DNA from: Amycolatopsis jiangsuensis
Lineage (GTDB): Bacteria; Actinomycetota; Actinomycetes; Mycobacteriales; Pseudonocardiaceae
Reading direction: 5' to 3'
Length of the DNA: 64,000 nt
NCBI RefSeq assembly: GCF_014204865.1
Contig: NZ_JACHMG010000001.1
Coordinates: forward strand, 2,108,001-2,172,000
The notes under the pieces were generated by a model, which saw nothing but the letters and a program-made list of their open reading frames with translations, ran no database searches and was not told the origin of the DNA. Shown piece after piece: positions 24,792-34,191 of the stretch (position 1 is the first letter of the stretch; each line of letters opens with the position of its first letter). The position numbers were made by a program, and so were the translations under genes.

Positions 24792-25417
24792 AGACGAGCA
24801 CCAAGGTGGCCCGCGGCATCGCCGCCACCGCTCTGACGGTGGCCGGCACGATGACGCTGTCCGTTCCCGCGGCGACGGCCGCCGAAATTCCCACCGGGGC
24901 CGCGCTCACCGCGAACGGCTCCCTTGGCCGGCTCGGCTCGCTGACCGACCTCGTCGTCGAACGCCTGCGCGTGGGCGACGACGTGGCGGCGGCCAAGTTC
25001 GGCACCGACTCACCGATCGACGACCCCGCCCGGGAGGAGCAGGTGCTGAACCAGGTCCGCGAGCAGGCCGGGGCCATCGGGCTCGACCCGGACGCGGCGG
25101 CAGCGTTCTTCCGCGACCAGATCACCGCGAGCAAAGTGGTGCAGCGCGGGCTGTTCGACCGCTGGACAACGCACCCGGACCAAGCGCCGACCACTCGCCC
25201 GGACCTGGGCCAGATCCGCGCGCGGCTCGACCAGCTCACCGCTGAGCTGCTCGCGCACCTAAAGACCACTATGGACGTACGCGCCGACCGGATCCCGTGC
25301 ACCGTCCAGCTCGCACTGGCCACCGGCTCGGCGATCGTCCTGGATCGGCTCGACGCGCTGCACCGCCAGGCGCTCGGCACCGCCGTGCACTCCGTGTGCG
25401 CGGTCAGCCCGGCGTAG
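24782..25417 (+). CDS. secreted chorismate mutase (AroQ gamma, *MtCM-like)
   Basis: The 211-residue protein has a signal peptide at about residues 1-34 (ALTVAGTMTLSVPAATAA). The mature protein follows the secreted chorismate mutase pattern: LTDLVVERLRVGDDVAAAKF, DDPAREEQVL, and FFRDQITASKVVQRGLFDRW, with Arg, Lys and Gln residues that line the active site. Two Cys in the C-terminal half (PCTVQ and VHSVCAV) could form the usual disulfide. It converts chorismate to prephenate outside the cytoplasm; its purpose is unclear. ATG at 24782 overlaps the SDR gene by 10 bases. Confidence 0.85.
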   Translation: MQLKTSTKVARGIAATALTVAGTMTLSVPAATAAEIPTGAALTANGSLGRLGSLTDLVVERLRVGDDVAAAKFGTDSPIDDPAREEQVLNQVREQAGAIGLDPDAAAAFFRDQITASKVVQRGLFDRWTTHPDQAPTTRPDLGQIRARLDQLTAELLAHLKTTMDVRADRIPCTVQLALATGSAIVLDRLDALHRQALGTAVHSVCAVSPA

Positions 25418-25503
25418 CCACGTACCTCCGCGTCAACGATCTGCCCACGATGTTCCCGCCGACCACCTGAATCGGCACCATCCCACACTGGAGGCAATCT
25501 CCC

Positions 25504-26295
25504 ATGAACGCCGTTGTCCACAAGGCCGCCGAACTGCTGGCGTCCGCGACCGCTGCTGGAACCCCCTGCCCGCCGATCCGCGACCTCTTCGCCGACGGTG
25601 ACCTCGACGCGGCCTACGCCGTCCAGCAGCTCACCACCGAGCGCGTGCTCGCGGCGGGACACCGCCTCGTCGGGCGCAAGATCGGCCTGACCTCGCCGGC
25701 CGTGCAGCGCCAGCTGGGCGTCGACCAGCCCGACTTCGGCGCGCTGTTCTCCGACATGGCCCTCGACCACGACGGCACCATCCCGATCGGCCGGCTGCTG
25801 CAGCCCAAGGTCGAAGCCGAAATCGCGCTCGTCCTCGGGGCCGACCTGCCCGGCCCCGACTGCTCGATCGCCGACGTCCGCGCGGCCACCGCGTTCCTCG
25901 CCCCGGCGCTGGAGATCGTCGACAGCCGGATCGCGGGCTGGGACATCACCATCGTCGACACCATCGCCGACAACGCCTCCTCCGGCCTGTTCGTCCTCGG
26001 CGACACCCACAAGACCCTCGACGACGTCGAGCCCGCCGAGGTCGAGATGCAGCTGCACCGCGGCACTGAACTTGTTTCGCAGGGCACCGGCCGCGACTGC
26101 CTCGGCGACCCCCTCAACGCCGCCGCCTGGCTCGCCACCACCCTCGCCCGGCGCGGCGAACCCCTGCGCGCCGGTGACATCGTCCTGACCGGCGCGCTCG
26201 GGCCGATGGTCCCCGCCGTGCCCGGGGACGCCTTCACCGCCCGGATCTCCGGCCTCGGCGACGTCACGATCACCTTCGCAGGAGAAGCCGCATGA
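25504..26295 (+). CDS. mhpD: 2-keto-4-pentenoate hydratase
   Basis: The 263-residue protein belongs to the MhpD/HpcG hydratase family, with [38 protein letters not shown] and the metal-binding Glu residues in that block. It adds water to 2-hydroxypenta-2,4-dienoate to give 4-hydroxy-2-oxovalerate in meta-cleavage of aromatics or steroid A-ring breakdown (HsaE). Its stop overlaps the start of the acetaldehyde dehydrogenase gene by 4 bp. The three genes give a complete lower pathway, while the ring-cleavage genes next door are broken. Confidence 0.9.
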   Translation: MNAVVHKAAELLASATAAGTPCPPIRDLFADGDLDAAYAVQQLTTERVLAAGHRLVGRKIGLTSPAVQRQLGVDQPDFGALFSDMALDHDGTIPIGRLLQPKVEAEIALVLGADLPGPDCSIADVRAATAFLAPALEIVDSRIAGWDITIVDTIADNASSGLFVLGDTHKTLDDVEPAEVEMQLHRGTELVSQGTGRDCLGDPLNAAAWLATTLARRGEPLRAGDIVLTGALGPMVPAVPGDAFTARISGLGDVTITFAGEAA

Positions 26296-27224
26296 GCGCG
26301 AAGGTCGCCGTCATCGGCTCCGGCAACATCGGCACCGACCTGATGATCAAGATTCTGCAGCTGTCGGACCAGCTGGAGATCGCGGCCATGGCCGGGATCG
26401 ACCCCGATTCCGATGGTCTCGCCCGCGCCCGCCGCCTCAAGGTCGCCACCACGCACGACGGCGTCGACGGCCTCGTCCGCCTGGACGAATTCGCCGACAT
26501 CAAGTACGTCTTCGACGCCACCTCCGCGGGCGCCCACCGCCGCCACGACGAGGTCCTGCGCGGCCTCGGCCGCACCGTCATCGACCTCACGCCGGCCGCG
26601 CTCGGACCCTACGTCGTCCCACCGGTCAACCTCGGCGAACACCTCGACGCCCCCAACGTCAACATGGTCACCTGCGGCGGCCAGGCCACCATCCCGATCG
26701 TCGCCGCGGTCGGCGCGGTGACGCCGGTGCACTACGGCGAAATCATCGCCTCCATCTCCTCGCGCTCGGCCGGCCCCGGCACCCGGGCCAACATCGACGA
26801 GTTCACCGAAACCACCGCGTCCGCGATCGAAAAAGTCGGCGGCGCCACCCGCGGCAAGGCGATCATCGTGCTCAACCCCGCCGAGCCGCCGCTGATCATG
26901 CGGGACACCGTGCACTGTCTCGTGTCCGATGCGGACACTGTGGACACCGAAGCCATCACGGCGTCGATCGAAGAGATGGTCGGGCGGGTCCAGGCGTACG
27001 TGCCGGGCTACCGGCTCAAGCAGAAGGTCCAGTTCGCCAGCGTGCCCGCCGACGACCCGCTGCACCGGCTGGTCCCGGCGGGCGAGGCGGTCCAGGTGTC
27101 GGTGTTCCTCGAGGTCGAGGGCGCCGCGCACTACCTGCCGGCCTACGCCGGGAACCTCGACATCATGACCTCGGCCGCGCTGCGGACCGCCGAACGCATG
27201 GCCGCCCAGGAGGCAGTCCGATGA
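26292..27224 (+). CDS. mhpF: acetaldehyde dehydrogenase (acetylating)
   Basis: The 310-residue protein has NAD-binding [10 protein letters not shown] at residues 9-18 and the nucleophile Cys128 in [10 protein letters not shown]. Both are standard for MhpF/DmpF/HsaG. It turns acetaldehyde plus CoA and NAD into acetyl-CoA. It works with the aldolase encoded next, with acetaldehyde passing through a channel between the two. Both neighbours overlap it by 4 bp, so the three are translationally coupled. Confidence 0.92.
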   Translation: MSAKVAVIGSGNIGTDLMIKILQLSDQLEIAAMAGIDPDSDGLARARRLKVATTHDGVDGLVRLDEFADIKYVFDATSAGAHRRHDEVLRGLGRTVIDLTPAALGPYVVPPVNLGEHLDAPNVNMVTCGGQATIPIVAAVGAVTPVHYGEIIASISSRSAGPGTRANIDEFTETTASAIEKVGGATRGKAIIVLNPAEPPLIMRDTVHCLVSDADTVDTEAITASIEEMVGRVQAYVPGYRLKQKVQFASVPADDPLHRLVPAGEAVQVSVFLEVEGAAHYLPAYAGNLDIMTSAALRTAERMAAQEAVR

Positions 27225-28234
27225 CCGACCTGTACATCCAGGACGTGACCCTGCGGGACGGCATGCACGCCATCCGGCACCACTACACCGTCGAGCAGGC
27301 GCGGGCGATCGCCGGCGCACTGGACGCCGCGGGCGTCGCCGCCATCGAAATCGCCCACGGCGACGGGCTTTCCGGCTCCAGCATCAACTACGGCGTCGGC
27401 GCGCACACCGACTGGGAGTGGATCGAGGCGGTCTGCGACGTGACGCGCACCGCCATCCCCACCACGCTCCTGCTGCCCGGGATCGGCACGCTGCACGACC
27501 TGAGGGAGGCGCACCGGCTCGGCGTCCGCTCGGTCCGCGTCGCCACGCACTGCACCGAAGCCGACATCTCCGCCCAGCACATCAGCGCCGCCCGCGACCT
27601 GGGCATGGACGTCGCCGGGTTCCTGATGATGTCGCACATGGCCGAGCCGGGCGAACTCGCGAAGCAGGCCAAGCTGATGGAGTCCTACGGCGCCGCGTGC
27701 GTCTACGTCACCGACTCCGGCGGCCGCCTCACGATGGACGGCGTCCGGGACCGGGTCCGCGCCTACCGGGACGTCCTCGAGCCGGAGACGCAGATCGGCA
27801 TCCACGCCCACCACAACCTCGCCCTCGGCGTCGCCAACAGCGTGGTCGCGGTGGAGAACGGCGTGGTCCGGGTCGACGCTTCCCTGGCCGGGCAGGGCGC
27901 GGGGGCGGGCAACTGCCCCCTCGAAGCGTTCATCGCCGTGGCCGACCTGATGGGCTGGGACCACGGCTGCGAGCTGTTCCCGCTGATGGACGCCGCCGAC
28001 GACCTGGTGCGCCCGCTGCAGGACCGCGAAGTCCGGGTCGACCGCGAGACGCTGAGCCTCGGCTACGCGGGCGTCTACTCCAGCTTCCTGCGCCACGCCG
28101 AAGCGGCCGCGGTGCGCTACGGCCTGGACACCCGGGCGATCCTCGTCGAGGTCGGCCGCCGCGGCATGGTCGGCGGTCAGGAGGACATGATCACCGACAT
28201 CGCGCTCGACCTGGCCGCCACCGAGAAGTCCTGA
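27221..28234 (+). CDS. mhpE: 4-hydroxy-2-oxovalerate aldolase
   Basis: The 337-residue protein has the DRE-TIM metallolyase layout of MhpE/DmpG/Hsa[15 protein letters not shown] contains the metal Asp and catalytic base, [14 protein letters not shown] follows, and a metal-binding [13 protein letters not shown] comes later. It splits 4-hydroxy-2-oxovalerate to pyruvate and acetaldehyde and forms a complex with the dehydrogenase encoded just before. A strong terminator at 28436-28479 ends the operon about 200 bp downstream. Confidence 0.92.
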   Translation: MTDLYIQDVTLRDGMHAIRHHYTVEQARAIAGALDAAGVAAIEIAHGDGLSGSSINYGVGAHTDWEWIEAVCDVTRTAIPTTLLLPGIGTLHDLREAHRLGVRSVRVATHCTEADISAQHISAARDLGMDVAGFLMMSHMAEPGELAKQAKLMESYGAACVYVTDSGGRLTMDGVRDRVRAYRDVLEPETQIGIHAHHNLALGVANSVVAVENGVVRVDASLAGQGAGAGNCPLEAFIAVADLMGWDHGCELFPLMDAADDLVRPLQDREVRVDRETLSLGYAGVYSSFLRHAEAAAVRYGLDTRAILVEVGRRGMVGGQEDMITDIALDLAATEKS

Positions 28235-28329
28235 CCTGCCTCGCGCGCGATCAGTTCGGCGAGGATGACCAGGGCTGAGGTCCCGCTGGTGAACGAGTGG
28301 GCCTCGATGGTCGACGATGTCGTCGAGAC

Positions 28330-28440
28330 GGCTGGCCCACCGCATGCGTCGGTGCATACGCGGCGTTCAAGACTGCCATGCGCACGCTCACGCGCGGCTG
28401 GGCGAACGAGCTGAAGGACCACGGTCCGGGTGAACGACCG
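28330..28440 (+). pseudogene. SDR fragment
   Basis: One frame reads AYAAFKTAMRTLTRGWANEL, matching the catalytic-helix region of classical SDRs (YAASKAAVRSLTRTWANEL). The catalytic Tyr-x3-Lys remains as YAAFK. A few residues later the frame breaks where G-I-R-V-N is expected. Nothing else of the gene is present. Confidence 0.6.
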
Positions 28441-28479
28441 CGGCGGCGGGCCGACCAATGTCGGCCCGCCGCCGCGGTC
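28436..28479. terminator. 19-bp perfect hairpin between convergent operons
   Basis: GACCGCGGCGGCGGGCCGA at 28436-28454 is the exact reverse complement of 28461-28479, with the loop CCAATG. It ends 1 bp before the stop of the convergent mannosidase gene, and probably terminates both the aldolase operon and the mannosidase. Confidence 0.75.
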
Positions 28480-28480
28480 C

Positions 28481-31400
28481 TCAGCGCGTCAGCCGCGCGC
28501 GGATGGTCGTGATCTGGAACGGCCGCAGCTCCAGCGTGATCGGCTCGTTCCCGGACCACGCCGGTTCACCCAGGTCCCGCTCGAGTAGATCCGTCCGCCA
28601 CGCCGAGGAAAACGGCGCTCCCAGCCCGACGGTGACCTCGGCCCGGGCCCCCTGCGCTTCGTACAGCCGAACGACGAGGTCGCCGGAACGGTCCTCGGCG
28701 AGCTTGACGGATTCGACGAGCACGGACGGAGAGGACACCGTCGCGATCGGCTCGACGGGGTGGTCGCCCCGCACGCCGCGCTGCGGCAGGTTGAGCCGGT
28801 AGCCGGCGGCCGCCGCCTCGAGCGGGGTCGCCGCGAAGCCGATCGTGGTGTGAAAGACATGGGCGCCTTGATCGGCGTCCGGATCCGGGAACTTCGGAGC
28901 ACGCAGCAAGGATTGGCGCACCAGCGTGGTCGTTCCGCCGTCGTCGCGGGTCGTGCGCGTGACGTCGTGGCCGTACGTCGACGCGTTGGCGATCACCACC
29001 CCGAACCCCGGCTCGCCCACGTGCACCCAGCGGTGGGCGACCGTCTCGAACCGGGCCGCGTCCCACGACGTGTTGGTGTAGGTCGGCCGCAGCACGTGCC
29101 CGAACTGGATCTCGGACGCGTAGTGCTCGGCCCGCACGTCGACGGGGAACGCGAGCTTGAGCAGCTTTTCCTGTTCGTGCCAGTCGACCGCCGTCTCGAT
29201 CTGCAGCTCGCCGGCGTCGGCGGCGAGCCGGAAGCGCTGGACGATCTCGGATTTCCCGTGGGTGTGGCGCACGGTCAGGGCGTCGCCGACGATCCGGACC
29301 TCGGCGGGAGCACGCAGCTCGGTGACGGTGTTGGCGTAGGAGCGGTCGATGTCCCACGCTTCGAACAGGTTCGGCTTGTCCCGGAAGACCTGCAGCAGCG
29401 AAGCCACCTCGCCGGGCGGGATCAGGTCGCGGCCCGAGGCGACGTCGACCAGCGAGACCAGGAAGCCCGCCGCGTCGAACCGCGCGGAGATGCGGCTGTT
29501 CTCGAGGAGGTGGCCGTCGGGGACGGCCTTCGGCCGCACCACCGGTTTCGTACCCCCCACCGCCGCGGCCAAGGGCCGGACGTCCCCGTCCGCCACCGGA
29601 GCCGCGTTGAACACGACCGTCGTCTCCCCTTCCCCGGCGAGGGCACGCTGGGCGACCGCGATGACGGCTTCGAGTTCCTCGCCGGCGCGCCGGTAGTTCT
29701 CCTCGGCCTCCTCGTGCACCCAGGCGATCGCGGAGCCGGGCAGGATGTCGTGGAACTGCTGGAGGAGCACCGTGCGCCAGACGGCGTCCAGCTGCTCGTA
29801 GGGGTAGTCGAGCAGCCCGCGGGCGGCCGCGGTCGCGCTCCACAGCTCGGCTTCGCGGAGCAGGTGCTCGCTGCGGCGGTTGCCGCGCTTGGTCCGGGCT
29901 TGCGACGTGTAGGTCCCCCGGTGCGTTTCGAGGTACATCTCGCCCGACCAGACGTCGGGCCGGGCCAGGTTCGCCTTCGCCTCGGCGAAGAACTCGGCCG
30001 GGGAACCCAGCGTCACCCGCGGTGATCCCTCGAGGTCCCGCGTGCGGTGCGCGGCGGCGATCATCTCGCGGGTCGGCCCGCCGCCGCCGTCGTACCAGCC
30101 GAACAAGGTCATGGAGACGTTCGACGCGCCCTTTTCGGCGTACTGGCGCTGCGCCTTGGCGAGGTCGGCGGCGCCGAGGTCGGAACCGTAGGTGTCGTTC
30201 GGCGGGAAGTGGGTGAAGATCCGGCTGCCGTCCAGGCCCTCCCACAGGAAGCTGTGGTGCGGCATGCGGTTCGTGTCGTTCCAGGACATCTTCTGGGTGA
30301 GGAAGCTGTCCGTGCCGGCCGAGCGGGCGATCTGCGGGAACGCGGCGGTGAAGCCGAACGAGTCGGGCAGCCAGGCTTCGCGTGAGAGCAGCCCGAACTC
30401 GCGGAGGAAGAAGCCTTGCCCGTGCAGGAACTGGCGCACCAGGGCTTCGCCGCCGGGCATGTTCGTGTCGCTCTCCACCCACATGCCGCCCACGGGGACG
30501 AACCGGCCTTCGGCCACGCGCTCCCGGATGCGGTCGAAGAGCTGCGGGTAGAACTCCTTCACCCACGCGAACTGCTGCGCGCTGGAGCAGGCGAAGGTGA
30601 AGCCGGGGTCGGCGTCCATCAGGTCGAGGACGTTGGAGAACGTCCGCGCGCACTTGCGGACCGTTTCCCGCGTCGGCCACAACCACGCGGAGTCCAGGTG
30701 CGCGTGGCCGACCGCCACGATCGAGTGCGCCGTCGCGTGAGCCGGCGCGGCCAGCACGGCGGCGAGTTCCCGGCGGGCGGCCGCCACGCTCCCGCGGACG
30801 TCGTCCGGGTCGATCGCGTCGCACATCCGCTCGAGCGCGCGGAGGATTTCGGCCCGGCGCGGAAGGCTGGGTTCGAGTTCGCGCATGAGTCCGGTGAGGA
30901 CGGTGACGTCGGCGAGCAGCGCGTCCACCTCGAGATCGCGCTCGACGAGCAGGACGCTGCGCAGCGTGTAGATCGGCGCCGAGCCGGCCGTGGCCTTGCT
31001 GCCCAGGCGGGCGGTGTGCGCGGGCGGCGCCGGCAGGAAGGTCCCGGGGAGGGCCGCCGCCATCCCGCCGGGCGCCGCGGGGGCGGCCGAGACGAAGAAG
31101 TGCTCGAGCATGTTCGGGTTGGACGCCGCTTCGACGTAGAGGTCGACGGACTTGCCCTCGACGTCGACGACGTGGTTGAAGGGCTCGACGCCCTTCACGA
31201 TCGTGCCGTCCGGCCGGTACAGCAGGCCTTCCGCCTGGAAGGCCGGCATGAGGCTGGAGAACCCCAGGTCGACGAACAGCTGCACGGTGGTGCCCGCGCG
31301 GCCCCAGCCCGCCGGCACCGGGCCGGTGAGGTGGAACCACGTGGTCCCCCACGGCTTGCTCCACGCCTGGCCGGCCTCGAACGGCTCGAACTCCTGCCGC

Positions 31401-31546
31401 ACGGCGTCCGCGAACGGGACGGGTTCGTCGGGCACCTCCCACGCGGTGATGTCGACGGGGGCGGTCCGGCGGAACAGCGCGGGCGCCACGAAATCGCGGA
31501 CGGTGGCGCCGACGCGCTGTTCGACCTGGGCGACGTTGTCATGCAT
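28481..31546 (-). CDS. alpha-mannosidase, glycoside hydrolase family 38
   Basis: The 1021-residue protein has the full GH38 layout. An N-terminal domain is followed by the catalytic fold with zinc-binding GHAHLDSAW at residues 280-288 and the nucleophile Asp395 in WLPDSFGF. A middle three-helix bundle follows, then a long beta-rich C-terminal region. It removes alpha-linked mannose from glycans by a retaining mechanism. No signal peptide is seen, so it should act on imported oligosaccharides. It is divergent from a TetR gene, with an operator between, and probably shares control with the MFS gene at 32346-33599. Confidence 0.92.
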   Translation of the reverse strand: MHDNVAQVEQRVGATVRDFVAPALFRRTAPVDITAWEVPDEPVPFADAVRQEFEPFEAGQAWSKPWGTTWFHLTGPVPAGWGRAGTTVQLFVDLGFSSLMPAFQAEGLLYRPDGTIVKGVEPFNHVVDVEGKSVDLYVEAASNPNMLEHFFVSAAPAAPGGMAAALPGTFLPAPPAHTARLGSKATAGSAPIYTLRSVLLVERDLEVDALLADVTVLTGLMRELEPSLPRRAEILRALERMCDAIDPDDVRGSVAAARRELAAVLAAPAHATAHSIVAVGHAHLDSAWLWPTRETVRKCARTFSNVLDLMDADPGFTFACSSAQQFAWVKEFYPQLFDRIRERVAEGRFVPVGGMWVESDTNMPGGEALVRQFLHGQGFFLREFGLLSREAWLPDSFGFTAAFPQIARSAGTDSFLTQKMSWNDTNRMPHHSFLWEGLDGSRIFTHFPPNDTYGSDLGAADLAKAQRQYAEKGASNVSMTLFGWYDGGGGPTREMIAAAHRTRDLEGSPRVTLGSPAEFFAEAKANLARPDVWSGEMYLETHRGTYTSQARTKRGNRRSEHLLREAELWSATAAARGLLDYPYEQLDAVWRTVLLQQFHDILPGSAIAWVHEEAEENYRRAGEELEAVIAVAQRALAGEGETTVVFNAAPVADGDVRPLAAAVGGTKPVVRPKAVPDGHLLENSRISARFDAAGFLVSLVDVASGRDLIPPGEVASLLQVFRDKPNLFEAWDIDRSYANTVTELRAPAEVRIVGDALTVRHTHGKSEIVQRFRLAADAGELQIETAVDWHEQEKLLKLAFPVDVRAEHYASEIQFGHVLRPTYTNTSWDAARFETVAHRWVHVGEPGFGVVIANASTYGHDVTRTTRDDGGTTTLVRQSLLRAPKFPDPDADQGAHVFHTTIGFAATPLEAAAAGYRLNLPQRGVRGDHPVEPIATVSSPSVLVESVKLAEDRSGDLVVRLYEAQGARAEVTVGLGAPFSSAWRTDLLERDLGEPAWSGNEPITLELRPFQITTIRARLTR

Positions 31547-31562
31547 GGGCGCACCGTATCAG

Positions 31563-31584
31563 AAAAGTTCCACGTGGAGCTTTT
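31563..31584. promoter_or_regulatory. operator between mannosidase and TetR
   Basis: AAAAGTTCCA-N2-TGGAGCTTTT is a near-perfect inverted repeat with one mismatch. It lies 17 bp from the mannosidase start and 43 bp from the TetR start. A perfect copy occurs at 32261-32282 before the MFS gene. Confidence 0.75.
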
Positions 31585-31626
31585 TGTCTTGATACGTTGG
31601 GCCGGACATCCGACGAGGAGGCGAAC

Positions 31627-32262
31627 GTGTCGCAAGGCAAGCGTGCCGGGGAGCCCGGCGACGCCGAGGCGAAGGACACCGCGAAGCGCGGCCGGTACCC
31701 CAAGGGCATCCACCGCCGGCAGCAGATCCTCGACCGGACCATCGAGGTGTTCGCCGAGTTCGGCTTCGAAGGCACCAGCCTGCGCGCCATCGGCGAGGCG
31801 ATCGGCGTCAGCCACGCCGCCCTCCGCCGGTACTTCGACACGCGCGAAGAGCTCTTTCTCGAAGTACTGCACGAAAAGGACCGGCAGGCACTGGCCGACG
31901 CCCGCGTCGACGTGGTCGAGTCGATCGATTTCGCGTCCCACCTGGAGGACTACGTCACCCGGGCACCAGGCTTGGTCGCCCTGCGCCACAGCATGGTCGC
32001 CCGCGCACTCGAGCCGGGCAACGAACGTTCGCGCACGTTCTTCGTCGAGCGCTACGAATCCATCCGCCGGGAGGCACTGCTGATCCTGCGGCTCGCCAAG
32101 GCCGCGGGCACCGTGCGGGACGACATCTCCCCGGAGGTGGCGGCCTCCCTGGTGATCGCCACCATGGACGGGCTTTCGACGCAGTGCCTGCTCGATTCCC
32201 GAGTGGACCTGCACGCCGGCATGACGCTCCTGGAGCACCTGCTGAAGCCCGTCGGAAAGTAA
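31627..32262 (+). CDS. TetR-family regulator of mannosidase and MFS genes
   Basis: From GTG at 31627, preceded by GAGGAGG, the protein has 211 residues. The helix-turn-helix includes IGVSHAALRRYFDTREEL near residues 55-75. The ligand domain is not informative. Inverted repeats AAAAGTTCCA/TGGAACTTTT flank the gene on both sides: one in the mannosidase promoter, one right at its stop codon before the MFS gene. That makes it the likely repressor of both neighbours and of itself. Confidence 0.86.
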   Translation: MSQGKRAGEPGDAEAKDTAKRGRYPKGIHRRQQILDRTIEVFAEFGFEGTSLRAIGEAIGVSHAALRRYFDTREELFLEVLHEKDRQALADARVDVVESIDFASHLEDYVTRAPGLVALRHSMVARALEPGNERSRTFFVERYESIRREALLILRLAKAAGTVRDDISPEVAASLVIATMDGLSTQCLLDSRVDLHAGMTLLEHLLKPVGK

Positions 32263-32282
32263 AAGTTCCACTTGGAACTTTT
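32261..32282 (+). promoter_or_regulatory. operator before MFS gene
   Basis: AAAAGTTCCA-CT-TGGAACTTTT is a perfect inverted repeat. It begins in the last base of the TetR stop codon region and lies 63 bp before the MFS start. It matches the site at 31563-31584. Confidence 0.75.
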
Positions 32283-32345
32283 CGGTGTTACGTTGGCTCC
32301 CCTCCGGGGCACCGCGCCCCGGCACGCCTGCCGAGGGAAGTCACC

Positions 32346-33599
32346 GTGGACGAGTCGAACCCCTTAACCGACGCCAGACCAGTGGCCGTGTCCCCGCGGC
32401 CGTCGCGCTACCCCCAGTTCGCCATTCCCTTGGCCCTCCTGGGTTTCTCCATCGCGCTGGTGCCCCCGCTCGTCATCACGATCGCGCTCCGGCTGCGGGA
32501 ACTGGACCTGACCGGCGCGGCGGCGGACCTCGGCCTGATCCTCGGCGTCGGCGCGTTCTTCTCGCTGCTCGCCAATCCGCTCGCCGGCCGGTTCTCCGAC
32601 CGCACCACCAGCCGCTTGGGCATGCGCAAGCCGTGGATCTTCTCCGGCGCCGCGATCGGTTACGCGGGGATCGTCCTCATCGCGTTCGCCCCCAGCGTGC
32701 CCGTGGTGCTCATCGGCTGGAGCATCGCGCAGATCGGGCTGAACTTCGCGCTCGCCGCGCTGGTCGCCATGCTCCCGGACCAGATCGGCCCGGGGCGGCG
32801 CGGGCGCACTGCGTCGTTCATCAGCCTGGCCCAGAACGTCGGCGGGGTCGCCGCGACCTTCTTCGTCCAGCTCTTCCCCGCGGGCCTCGGGCAGTACCTG
32901 GTTCCCAGCCTGATCGGCACCGTGCTGATGGTCGCCGTGATCGCCCCGGTCAAGGACCGCGTCCGGCCCGCGGGCCCCCGCGAGCCGTTCGACCTCAGGT
33001 CCCTGTTCGGCTCGTTCGTGTTCAACCCGCGGAAGTACCCTGACCTCGGCTGGGCCTGGCTGACGCGGTTCTTCCTGACGACCACGCAGTTCACCGCGAC
33101 CAGCTACCTGACGTACTTCCTCATCGCCCAGTTCGGGGTGTCCGACGAGGACGCCCCGACCCTCGTCTTCCAGGCGATCCTCGCCAACGCCATCGGGATC
33201 GTCCTGGTCGCCCCACTGCTGGGCTGGCTCTCCGACCGGCTCCGGCGCCGCAAGCTGTTCGTGATCATCTCGTCGGTCATCGCCATCGCCGGCCTGACCG
33301 TGATCGCGCTGGCCCCCTCGGTCTCAGTGGTCTTCGCGGGCGAACTGGTTCTGGGCGCGGGCTTGGGCGCGTTCTTCGCCGTCGAGCTCGCCCTGATCGC
33401 CGACGTGCTGCCCAGCGCGGAGACCGCCGGGAAGGACCTGGGAGTGGCGAACCTCGCGCAGTCCCTGCCGCAGTCGCTCATCCCGGTCGCGGCGCCCGCG
33501 CTGATCGCTTCGTTCGGCTACCTGGGCCTGTTCCTGGGCGGCGCGGTCTTCGGGGTGCTCGGCGCGATCAGCGTGACGCGCGTGCGGAAAGTCCGTTGA
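32346..33599 (+). CDS. MFS transporter, probably sugar uptake
   Basis: The 417-residue protein has about 12 membrane segments. MFS motif A is seen as GRFSDRTTSRLGMRKPW after TM2, and its counterpart WLSDRLRRRK in the second half. The RTTSRLGMRKPW block resembles glycoside/sucrose-type transporters. It resembles the MFS protein at 39915-41213, which also pairs with a glycosidase gene. GTG at 32346 follows GAGGGAAG. Operator position suggests co-regulation with the alpha-mannosidase, so a mannoside import role is inferred. The 3' end overlaps the convergent TetR gene by 32 bp. Confidence 0.82.
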   Translation: MDESNPLTDARPVAVSPRPSRYPQFAIPLALLGFSIALVPPLVITIALRLRELDLTGAAADLGLILGVGAFFSLLANPLAGRFSDRTTSRLGMRKPWIFSGAAIGYAGIVLIAFAPSVPVVLIGWSIAQIGLNFALAALVAMLPDQIGPGRRGRTASFISLAQNVGGVAATFFVQLFPAGLGQYLVPSLIGTVLMVAVIAPVKDRVRPAGPREPFDLRSLFGSFVFNPRKYPDLGWAWLTRFFLTTTQFTATSYLTYFLIAQFGVSDEDAPTLVFQAILANAIGIVLVAPLLGWLSDRLRRRKLFVIISSVIAIAGLTVIALAPSVSVVFAGELVLGAGLGAFFAVELALIADVLPSAETAGKDLGVANLAQSLPQSLIPVAAPALIASFGYLGLFLGGAVFGVLGAISVTRVRKVR

Positions 33600-34191
33600 G
33601 GAGCAGTTCGAGGTAACGCAGGCCGTGTGCGGCCCGTCCCGCCGGGTCGAGTGCACTGTGGACGTTCGCGGCGAAGGCAACGCCGCACATCAGGGGGGCC
33701 ATGTCCGCCTCCGTGACACGGGAATCGATCACTTCCGCCGCGTGCGCACGTGCCAGGAGTTCGGTGAAGGCGGTGACGAGCCCGCGTTTGAGGTCGCCGG
33801 TGTGCTCCAAGCTGTCGGTGACCGCGGAGAACACCGGGGGCACGGCCGGGTCGGTCAGCAGGGCCTCGATCGCGGCGGCGAGGAAAGCCCGCAACGCGGT
33901 CCACGGGTCCGGCTCGGTCAGCGCCTGCCCGGCTCGCCGGACCAGCTCCTCGATGGCCGGGTGCGCGACGGTCTCCAGCAGTGCTTCCGGCGTATGGAAG
34001 TGCCGGTAGACGGTGGCCACGCCGATGGATGCCGTCCGCGCCACGTCGTTGAGCTGCAGAGGCTTGCCGTCATCGACGTAGTGCCGGGCGACCTCGATGA
34101 TCCGGTGCCGGTTCCGGGCGGCATCCTTGCGCAAAGGCTGAGGAAACTCCCGGAACGGACCTGGGGGATGGGGCAAACTGTCCGCAGTCAC
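33568..34191 (-). CDS. TetR/AcrR-family regulator
   Basis: From GTG at 34191, preceded by GGGGGGAG, the protein has 207 residues. The helix-turn-helix reads IGVATVYRHFHTPEAL at about residues 48-65. The C-terminal half resembles SbtR-like ligand domains. The start overlaps the stop of the MmyB-like regulator gene by 4 bp, so two regulators are translated as a coupled pair. The 3' end runs 32 bp into the convergent MFS gene. Confidence 0.82.
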   Translation of the reverse strand: MTADSLPHPPGPFREFPQPLRKDAARNRHRIIEVARHYVDDGKPLQLNDVARTASIGVATVYRHFHTPEALLETVAHPAIEELVRRAGQALTEPDPWTALRAFLAAAIEALLTDPAVPPVFSAVTDSLEHTGDLKRGLVTAFTELLARAHAAEVIDSRVTEADMAPLMCGVAFAANVHSALDPAGRAAHGLRYLELLLNGLSARASR

